Below, piece after piece: positions 15,836 through 21,195 of a stretch of DNA of 21,195 nt. Numbering within the stretch: the stretch's first letter is position 1; every line of letters starts with the position of its first letter. The translations under genes were made by a program, and so were the position numbers. This DNA comes from JBBDIO01 sp040880365 (lineage in GTDB: Bacteria; Chloroflexota; Anaerolineae; Caldilineales; Caldilineaceae): NCBI GenBank assembly GCA_040880365.1, contig JBBDIO010000180.1, positions 1 through 21,195 of the forward strand. The letters are read 5' to 3'. Under the pieces are notes generated by a model. That model searched no databases and had not been told where the DNA came from. It saw only the letters and a list, made by a program, of their open reading frames with translations.

Positions 15836-15874
15836 GTTACACCGATACTTTACACCGATACTTTACACCGATAC
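15836..15874. repeat. Three tandem 13-bp repeats (TTTACACCGATAC)
   Basis: GTTACACCGATAC (15836-15848), TTTACACCGATAC (15849-15861) and TTTACACCGATAC (15862-15874) are contiguous. A degenerate relative, TTTGCACCGGTAAG, precedes them at 15823-15836. They lie 116-154 bp upstream of the dehydrogenase start. They may be iterated protein-binding sites or simple replication slippage. Confidence 0.85.
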
Positions 15875-15875
15875 T

Positions 15876-15920
15876 TTGTCCGGTTCACTGCACCGGACAA
15901 TTGCAGGCCGGACAATTGCA
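15876..15920. promoter_or_regulatory. Cluster of three CCGGACAA boxes, operator-like
   Basis: TTGTCCGG (15876-15883) and CCGGACAA (15893-15900) form a perfect 8-bp inverted repeat with a 9-nt spacer. CCGGACAATTGCA occurs at 15893-15905 and is repeated exactly at 15908-15920. Three oriented copies within 45 bp, 70-114 bp before a start codon, suggest a regulator-binding region for the dehydrogenase gene. Confidence 0.55.
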
Positions 15921-15989
15921 ACAGGCGTAACGGTCATTGTACCATGCAGCAGCCATTTCTCGCCCGCCCAGCCGAAAGGATTTTTGAAC

Positions 15990-16979
15990 ATGACTTCTAA
16001 AACTGCCATCATCGCCCACCCGATTGGCCAAGAAAATGTAAATCGTCTGCAAACCACCTTCCCCAATATCGAATTTGTGGTCTGCCTGGATGAAGCGTCC
16101 TTTGCCACGGCCGCGCCGCGCGCCGAAATTGTCTTTTCCAAAGCCGTCTATGCCGATGCGGTGCGCAAGGCGCAAAATCTGCGCTGGGTGCAGACGGGCA
16201 CGGCAGGCGTAGAACGCTGGCTGGATTTGGACCTGGGCGCACAAGGCGTCCGCCTGAGCAATGCATCGGGCGTGCATGGCATCCCCATGTCGGAAAATAT
16301 TGTGAGCATGATGCTCGCGTTTGCCACACGTCTGCACACGCTCATCTATGCGCAACGCACCGATGGCCGCACGAATCAGCCCGCGCTCAAACGGCAGGTG
16401 CTGGGGGAAAAATTCGAGCTGGAAGGGCAAACAGTCTGTGTGATTGGGCTGGGTGATATTGGCGGCACACTGGCAAAAAAATGCAAGCGATTGGGGATGC
16501 GCGTGCTGGGTGTGCGCCGCACTCAAACCCCTGCCGACTACGTGGATCAACTCTTTCCGGTGGAAGCGCGGGCCGAGGCGATGGCCCAGGCCGACCATGT
16601 CGCGCTCTGTCTGCCCCTGACCCCCGCCACCCACAACATTGTAGACGAGGCAGAGCTGCGCGCCATGCGCGCCAACGCCTATATCTACAACGTAGGCCGC
16701 GGTGCGTCGATTGCCGCCGCGCCGCTCATGCGCGCCCTGCGTGAAGGCTGGATTGCCGGCGCGGGGCTGGATGTGACCGACCCCGAACCGCTGAACGCCG
16801 ATTCGCCCTTGTGGGATATGCCCAACGTCATCCTCAGCCTGCACACCAGCGGCGACAGCCCCCAGAATTCGGACCGGATTACCCAACGCTTTATCGACAA
16901 CCTGCACCGCTATTGCGCCAATCAAAGCTGTGGTGATGAACCGCTGATCTGCGAGATTGACTTCGCGCGGGGCTATTAG
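15990..16979 (+). CDS. D-isomer-specific 2-hydroxyacid dehydrogenase
   Basis: The 329-aa NAD(P)-dependent enzyme interconverts a 2-keto acid and a D-2-hydroxy acid. The Rossmann motif is GLGDIG (153-158). The catalytic triad is intact: R237 (NVGRG), E266 (DPEP) and H285 (SLHTSG). The second strand ends VRRT (R176/R177) rather than with an acidic residue, which in this family often goes with NADP(H) preference; that is an inference. The overall layout resembles GhrA-type glyoxylate/hydroxypyruvate reductases, but the substrate cannot be fixed. The ATG at 15990 has GAAAGGA upstream at 9-nt spacing and opens the usual N-terminal strand; the frame continues upstream to a TTG at 15876 through the repeat region. 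It is transcribed alone. Confidence 0.92.
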   Translation: MTSKTAIIAHPIGQENVNRLQTTFPNIEFVVCLDEASFATAAPRAEIVFSKAVYADAVRKAQNLRWVQTGTAGVERWLDLDLGAQGVRLSNASGVHGIPMSENIVSMMLAFATRLHTLIYAQRTDGRTNQPALKRQVLGEKFELEGQTVCVIGLGDIGGTLAKKCKRLGMRVLGVRRTQTPADYVDQLFPVEARAEAMAQADHVALCLPLTPATHNIVDEAELRAMRANAYIYNVGRGASIAAAPLMRALREGWIAGAGLDVTDPEPLNADSPLWDMPNVILSLHTSGDSPQNSDRITQRFIDNLHRYCANQSCGDEPLICEIDFARGY

Positions 16980-17328
16980 GTCAACGGGGTGATCCAACAG
17001 GAATCCAACAGTAGGCGCGCANNNNNNNNNNNNNNNNNNNNNNNNNNNNNNNNNNNNNNNNNNNNNNNNNNNNNNNNNNNNNNNNNNNNNNNNNNNNNNN
17101 NNNNNNNNNNNNNNNNNNNNNCAATATCCTTGCGCTAGTGAGTAGCGGGTTGGCGCAGCTTGTGGTATAGGAATAGGCACAGCTTATGCAACAGAAAGGT
17201 TCTGTCGCAAGTCGCCAATCTGCAATATGACTATTTGCAGGAAGCCTATTTGCAAGACGTATATCGAAAAAATACAGTAGGGTAACCAAGATGCCCACTT
17301 GGCGCGGATCAAACGGGAGACAAACTCT
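16980..17328. other. Intergenic region with assembly gap
   Basis: Between two plus-strand genes, 100 N bases (17022-17121) mark a scaffold join of unknown true length. Just before it is a short direct repeat, ATCCAACAG at 16992-17000 and 17003-17011. The 200 bp after the gap hold the upstream region of the receiver-CpaE gene; no ORF or clear promoter is seen. Genes could be missing within the gap. Confidence 0.9.
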
Positions 17329-18501
17329 ATGAGCAAGACGATTTTGGTGGTGGATGATCAGGCGGTCATGTTGCGAATTGTCAGCGCGCCGCTCCAGCGC
17401 GAAGGCTATACGGTGATGGCAGCCAATAGCGCGGCCGAAGCCCTCATTGCAATCCAAAAATCGACGCCCGATCTGATTATTCTGGACATTCGTTTGCCCG
17501 ATGCCAGCGGCATCGAGGTTTGCCGCACCATTCGTCAGGAACTGGGCCTGATGGATACGCCCATCATGCTCTTGAGTGGCCTGACTGAAGTAGAAACCAA
17601 AGTAGAAGGGTTGCAGGCAGGCGCGGATGAGTATGTGACCAAGCCGGTGGATCCCAAAGAATTGGTGGCACGGGTGAACGGGCAATTGGCGCGCATCGAA
17701 CGGCTGCACCAGTCCCTGGCGAAACAACCAGCCGCCGCCGCGACCACAGCTTCTGCCGCGGGGCATGTCATTGGGGTGATTGGGGGCAAAGGCGGGGTCG
17801 GCACCTCTACCGTGGTCGCCAATCTGGGGCTGGCTCTCGCGCGCCGTTCCTATCGGACCGTGGCGCTGGAATTGCGCCCCTATTACGGCACGCTTGCGCG
17901 GCATCTGGGCATCAACCCGACCGCCAATCTGGGGGGACTGTTGGAAAATGCCGCCAGCGCCATCAACGAGCGCCTGGTGGGCATGTATTTGCAGCCCTGC
18001 GAATTGGGGTTGCGCGCCATTTTTGGCCCACAGCAACTGCGCGACTATCGGGATATTCAGCCCGATCAGGTAGACGCACTGGTGCAGACACTCACCACCC
18101 TGGCCGATTTTACAATCATCGATCTGCCCCATATGCCGTCGGTGGCAAACCGGAGCGCGCTGCGCAAATGCAATCAGGTAGTGGTCGTGGTGGAACCCGA
18201 CGAAAGCTGCGTGCGCGCGGCCAAAGCCCTGCTAGAGCTTTTGCGAGCGTGGAACATCCGCGATGCTGCAATCAAGCTGTTCAGCGTGAACCGCACACAA
18301 TCGGCCCATCAGGTCTCGGCGCAGGATATTGAAAAACGGCTGGAGCATAGTCTCATCGGCGTCGTCACCGCTGCGCCCGATTTGGCAGTACGCGCCACCT
18401 CGATTGGCAGCCCGTTTATCATCTCTGCGCCCGATTCGCTGGCCGCGCTCACCCTGCAGGAAATGTCCGAACGAATTGAACAGCTTGCCAGAGGCCGCTA
18501 A
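17329..18501 (+). CDS. Receiver domain fused to CpaE/MinD-like ATPase
   Basis: The 390-aa protein starts at an ATG with GGGAG 9 nt upstream. Residues 1-120 form a CheY-like receiver with D9/D10, phospho-acceptor D53 (LDIRLPD), S83 and K105 (VTKPVD) all present. After an Ala-rich linker (131-146), residues about 147-390 form a ParA/MinD-superfamily ATPase with deviant Walker A GGKGGVGTS (152-160) and Walker B TIIDLP (262-267). The fold resembles CpaE, which positions Flp/Tad pilus machinery, but the Asp normally found just after the second strand is Glu-Leu-Arg (ELRPYYG, 181-187). No other tad/flp genes and no histidine kinase are nearby, so its partner is unknown. It is probably cytoplasmic and membrane-associated. 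Confidence 0.88.
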   Translation: MSKTILVVDDQAVMLRIVSAPLQREGYTVMAANSAAEALIAIQKSTPDLIILDIRLPDASGIEVCRTIRQELGLMDTPIMLLSGLTEVETKVEGLQAGADEYVTKPVDPKELVARVNGQLARIERLHQSLAKQPAAAATTASAAGHVIGVIGGKGGVGTSTVVANLGLALARRSYRTVALELRPYYGTLARHLGINPTANLGGLLENAASAINERLVGMYLQPCELGLRAIFGPQQLRDYRDIQPDQVDALVQTLTTLADFTIIDLPHMPSVANRSALRKCNQVVVVVEPDESCVRAAKALLELLRAWNIRDAAIKLFSVNRTQSAHQVSAQDIEKRLEHSLIGVVTAAPDLAVRATSIGSPFIISAPDSLAALTLQEMSERIEQLARGR

Positions 18502-18503
18502 CG

Positions 18504-18588
18504 GCTAACGGGCAATTCTATGCACGATTTATATAACCCACTTATATATGATGTAGGTATATAGCGTGCAAAAGAATTGCCAGTTAGC
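18504..18588. repeat. Long imperfect inverted repeat after the CpaE-like gene
   Basis: The arms 18504-18526 and 18565-18588 pair over 21 bp: GCTAAC/GTTAGC, one G-A mismatch, GGCAATTCT/AGAATTGCC, a small bulge, then TGCACG/CGTGCA. The 38-nt loop is very AT-rich with several TATATA runs. It begins 2 bp after the stop codon and lies between convergent genes. No T-run follows, so it is either an unusual terminator or a small palindromic (MITE/REP-like) element. Confidence 0.7.
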
Positions 18589-18640
18589 GTATAGACCGAT
18601 GATGCCTGCTTCTATGCCAGGAATCTATGCCTGCAATCCG

Positions 18641-20575
18641 CTATTGGCGCGTGGCGTAGGGTAGATAGATCGTAGGGTCCGTATCCGGGTCATTCGGGTT
18701 GTCGGGATCATTCGGGTTGTCAGGATCATCAGGATCGCGCGGCTCAACGGTCAGGGTAAGGGCAGAAATTGCCGCTGCCGTCATCACCCGGTCCGAATCA
18801 ATTAACCCGTCTCCCGCCGGGTTGGGGGTGGGAATTGGAATCTCCGCATCCCAGGTATACGAAAGCACGCCCGAATCCGTCAGGGTCGCGGTGGCAGTCA
18901 CCACCGTGCTATAGACGGCGCCCGGCGCCAGCGTCATAGAAATTGCGTCGGTCGGAATGCCATATGTGCCGCTGATGACATGGCGCGTGAGCGTGACCGA
19001 GCCGGTGTTTTGCACCGTGTGGCAAATGGCAACCTCGGTATCTTCTTCCACAGTCAACGCGTCGGCGCTGCCACAGACCGGATCGCCTGTGCCTGCCACG
19101 ACGACGGTCGAGCTAACGACAATGCTGGCGGCACATTGGGGCAACCCACCGGGCACATAATAGCCATAGGCTTTGCCACGGCTGATGTTCAGACCGGGCG
19201 CACCCACCAGAACACCGGGGAACAGGTCATTTTCGGCCTGCCCCAGCGCGGCAACTGAACGGCCATAGTTGCTGTTTTCCGCTTCGCCCGCATAGATGGC
19301 GAGGGGCGCGGACAGGAAACCATCCAGACATCCGCCATAGATATAAGCCTTGCCTGTGCGGGTGGCAAAATCGCGCGCCGTAATCGCCACATCGGCGAAC
19401 CCGTCACCGTTCACATCGCCCGCCGGCGCCGCAGCAAACCCAAAGCGATCACCCAGATTTTCGCCGGTGCGCGTTGTCAGCGGTGTGGTCATCACGCCGG
19501 TTGTGCTGCCCAAATAGAGATAGACCTTGCCCATGCCCGCTTCCAGGTCGGCGCCCACCACCAGGTCGGCAAAGCCGTCGCCGTTCACATCGCCCGGCAC
19601 CGTCAGCGCCGTGCCAAACTGACCGCCCGCCACGCCGCTGACCAGCGTCTGATCGGGCGTGGCATCCTCAATGCCGGTGGCAGAGCCATGATAGAGATAG
19701 ACTTTGCCCGCATTCAGACCAACTTCGTTGTTTTGGGGCGCGCCCACCACAACCGAAGCGGGGTTTTCGCCGCGCAACAGACCGCCCCCAACCGCAAAGC
19801 CATAGTTATCGTTGGGCGCTTCGCCGGTCAGGGTCAACGCCAGCGTCGCGGTCAGATTGCCGCCATAATAGATATAGGCCTGCCCCGTATTCAGATTCGT
19901 GCGCGAGGCGCCGACGACAAAATCGCTGAAGCCGTTGGCATTCAGATCATCCGTAGCGGCAATGGTTTCACCAAAACCGTCGCCGCTGGCTTCGCCCGTC
20001 GCTGTAAAGTAGGCAGTGGGTGTCCAGTCTTCCTCGCCTGCGGGGGCATACCAGACTGCGCGCCCGGCTTCAGACGCGCCGACAACGAAGTTACCCACAT
20101 TGCCCAGCTCCGCCGCGCGCACCGTTGCCACATCGGCCCCATAAAAATCATTGTCTTCTTCGCCGGTCAGCGTATAGATGGCGCTGGGCAAAATGCCTTC
20201 TTCCGCGCCCGGATAGATAAAGACCGCCCCCGGTGCAAGGGTCGCACTAATCGCATAACGGGGCGCGGTCACCATGACATCCACATAGCCATCGCCATCA
20301 TAATCGCCCACATTCTGCACCACATAGCCAAACTGCTCCAGGGGGGCACCACCTTCCACGCTCCAATCGGGGTCAGATGCGCCCGCTGCCCAGGCCGGTA
20401 GCCCGTTGAACGCGAAGAGCAACGCGCCCAGAAATGCAGTTGCCGTGCCCAGCGTCAGCAGCGAAAATCGCGCAGATTTCGCGCGGGGAGCAATCTGCGC
20501 CCCTGCGTTGGTTGGCGGCGCAGCCTGCGCGCCGGCGGGTATAGAATCCAGTCTTGTCGGTTGCTTATTCATCAT
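18641..20575 (-). CDS. Exported FG-GAP (integrin-alpha type) beta-propeller protein
   Basis: The 644-aa protein has a long N-region, a hydrophobic segment at about 37-58 and a probable signal-peptidase site near PAWAA. Residues about 76-476 form an integrin-like propeller of roughly seven FG-GAP blades; Ca-binding loops are clear in DYDGDGYVD (91-99), DLNANGFSD (210-218) and two copies of DVNGDGFAD (329-337, 387-395). An Ig-like or DUF11-like segment (about 485-610) follows, then an Asp/Pro/Asn repeat linker (613-634) and the tail IYLPYATRQ. It is likely a surface adhesin or structural protein. Two ATGs are adjacent (20575, 20572); GAGAGG lies 2 and 5 nt upstream respectively, favouring the second. 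It is transcribed alone. Confidence 0.88.
   Translation of the reverse strand: MMNKQPTRLDSIPAGAQAAPPTNAGAQIAPRAKSARFSLLTLGTATAFLGALLFAFNGLPAWAAGASDPDWSVEGGAPLEQFGYVVQNVGDYDGDGYVDVMVTAPRYAISATLAPGAVFIYPGAEEGILPSAIYTLTGEEDNDFYGADVATVRAAELGNVGNFVVGASEAGRAVWYAPAGEEDWTPTAYFTATGEASGDGFGETIAATDDLNANGFSDFVVGASRTNLNTGQAYIYYGGNLTATLALTLTGEAPNDNYGFAVGGGLLRGENPASVVVGAPQNNEVGLNAGKVYLYHGSATGIEDATPDQTLVSGVAGGQFGTALTVPGDVNGDGFADLVVGADLEAGMGKVYLYLGSTTGVMTTPLTTRTGENLGDRFGFAAAPAGDVNGDGFADVAITARDFATRTGKAYIYGGCLDGFLSAPLAIYAGEAENSNYGRSVAALGQAENDLFPGVLVGAPGLNISRGKAYGYYVPGGLPQCAASIVVSSTVVVAGTGDPVCGSADALTVEEDTEVAICHTVQNTGSVTLTRHVISGTYGIPTDAISMTLAPGAVYSTVVTATATLTDSGVLSYTWDAEIPIPTPNPAGDGLIDSDRVMTAAAISALTLTVEPRDPDDPDNPNDPDNPNDPDTDPTIYLPYATRQ
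18686..18721. repeat. 18-bp tandem repeat coding the Asp/Pro/Asn linker
   Basis: CGGGTCATTCGGGTTGTC (18686-18703) and GGGATCATTCGGGTTGTC (18704-18721) differ at two positions, and a degenerate third copy follows to about 18737. It encodes repeated DPDNPN on the minus strand. Length variation between strains would be expected. Confidence 0.8.
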
Positions 20576-20677
20576 AGCCTCTCACTCCAGTTCTCACTCG
20601 TATTGGGTCTACGGCTCAATGGGGATATGGGCGCACGCTGCCCCCGGTTATGCCCTCTATATGGAAATCTACACGTC

Positions 20678-20698
20678 ATATCGCCTGTATATAGCCTG
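20678..20698. promoter_or_regulatory. 11-bp direct repeat upstream of the FG-GAP gene
   Basis: ATATCGCCTGT (20678-20688) and ATATAGCCTGT (20689-20699 minus one base of spacing) are tandem with an 11-bp period, about 100 bp upstream of the FG-GAP start. Spacing of one helical turn is compatible with cooperative protein binding. No regulator is identified. Confidence 0.35.
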
Positions 20699-20733
20699 TT
20701 ATAATTCGCGGTGAGGCAGGCAATCTGTGGATT

Positions 20734-20776
20734 AAAAATCAGACCAGATACCCGGCAAGCCTGCCCGAGCATCTGG
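20734..20776 (-). terminator. Intrinsic terminator after the FN3-like gene
   Basis: On the minus strand CCAGATGCTCGG pairs with CCGGGTATCTGG (12 bp, two G-T wobbles) around a 9-nt loop. TTTTT follows a few bases later (20738-20734). Position fits termination of the gene ending at 20832, before the FG-GAP promoter. Confidence 0.75.
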
Positions 20777-20831
20777 CCCAATCCTCTTTACAAATTACAG
20801 CCGCGTGTGCCTATCCAATCTAACACCACAC

Positions 20832-21195
20832 CTAGCGCTTGGTTACAGTGGGAATGAACAGCCCCGGCAACGCGCCGGCTTTGGGCACAATGGCCCACCC
20901 ATCCACAGTTGGCCCGGCAACCCCATCGGCATCGAACATCTGCACCCGCCAGAAATAGTCGGTTTCAGTGAGATTGGTCACGGGTGTATAGCGGGTGTTA
21001 TCGGTACGCACGGCCCGCCCACTATCCACAGCCTGCGCGGTGTTGGCAATGCGCACTTCGTAATAGGCCGCGCCATCTACCGGCGACCACACAAAGTTGG
21101 GAATGCCGCCGGGCACATCGGCGACATCGGTTTCGCTTTCGCCCTGGGCCGGGCTGATGAGCACCGGGCGCAGATATTCCTTGCGGAATTGCTGA
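20832..21195 (-). CDS. C-terminal part of an exported protein with an FN3-like domain
   Basis: The frame is open to the right edge of the window, so the N-terminus is missing; a GTG at 21164 is an internal codon in the larger frame, not a convincing start. The visible 120 or so residues contain a fibronectin-III-like or surface-layer sandwich motif: RPVLISPAQG, then FVWSPVDGAAYYEVRIA, YTPVTNL and YFWRVQMFDADGVAGP, a pattern common in multi-domain extracellular proteins. The final residues GLFIPTVTKR resemble the C-terminal tails of two other proteins in the window. An intrinsic terminator lies 56 bp after the stop codon. The overall function cannot be told from this fragment. Confidence 0.8.
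   Translation of the reverse strand, partial: QQFRKEYLRPVLISPAQGESETDVADVPGGIPNFVWSPVDGAAYYEVRIANTAQAVDSGRAVRTDNTRYTPVTNLTETDYFWRVQMFDADGVAGPTVDGWAIVPKAGALPGLFIPTVTKR

Larger units (their letters stand above)
15662..15989. other. Divergent intergenic region between thiN and the dehydrogenase
   Basis: This 328-bp stretch holds the promoters of two divergent genes. The half next to the dehydrogenase contains a 13-bp tandem repeat and a cluster of CCGGACAA boxes, listed separately. The half next to thiN shows no clear structure. A possible in-frame extension of the dehydrogenase begins at a TTG at 15876, but it is not family-like. Confidence 0.7.

Noticed and set aside
15836..15920. Possible CRISPR array
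   Set aside because: The repeats are 13 bp, contiguous without spacers, and no cas gene is present.
15876..15989. N-terminal extension of the 2-hydroxyacid dehydrogenase
   Set aside because: It would translate the operator-like repeats, begins at a TTG without a ribosome-binding site, and the ATG at 15990 has GAAAGGA and a normal family N-terminus.

Overview
The window looks like ordinary chromosomal DNA from an uncultured bacterium, most probably a member of the Chloroflexota (Caldilineae/Anaerolineae type). It contains two runs of N (14431-14440 and 17022-17121), as expected for a scaffolded draft or metagenome bin. The lineage call is an inference from gene style: a LuxR-type HTH joined to a membrane-spanning Kelch propeller, exported proteins with a short C-terminal hydrophobic-Pro tail, a receiver-CpaE fusion, and moderately GC-rich coding sequence. 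No rRNA, tRNA, CRISPR array, transposase or phage gene was recognised.

Layout. 1-2966 (minus): a membrane-anchored endonuclease/exonuclease/phosphatase protein and an IlvD/Edd-type sugar-acid dehydratase. 3210-4418 (plus): a three-LysM L,D-transpeptidase, followed by two hairpins and a tandem repeat. 6702-4567 (minus): a tightly overlapped modA-modB-phosphoesterase operon without modC. 6703-7288: a 586-bp gene-free stretch packed with inverted repeats and a strong bidirectional terminator. 7289-8740 (plus): an XRE-like HTH plus helical-repeat protein of unknown target. 10400-8766 (minus): the LuxR-TM-Kelch protein. 13111-10470 (minus): lepA-rsmA. 14199-13258 (minus): UDP-glucuronate decarboxylase. 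14217-15023 (plus): a divergent Lgt-family membrane protein. 15661-15020 (minus): thiamine pyrophosphokinase. 15990-16979 (plus): a 2-hydroxyacid dehydrogenase behind repeated operator-like sequences. 17329-18501 (plus): a receiver-CpaE ATPase, followed by a long imperfect palindrome. 20575-18641 (minus): an FG-GAP propeller protein. 21195-20832 (minus): the C-terminal end of an exported FN3-like protein.

How the genes relate. Most units are independent housekeeping or accessory transcription units. Clear functional groupings are molybdate uptake (modA-modB), translation and ribosome maturation (lepA-rsmA) and a set of surface or exported proteins (LysM transpeptidase, FG-GAP protein, FN3-like protein, LuxR-Kelch). 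The most intriguing observations are the membrane-tethered LuxR-Kelch candidate one-component regulator, a shared C-terminal tail on three exported or membrane proteins with identical spacing to the C-terminus, the Lgt paralogue lacking the family's catalytic landmarks, and the structured intergenic region before the XRE-like regulator. No convincing new multi-gene defence or biosynthetic system was seen.
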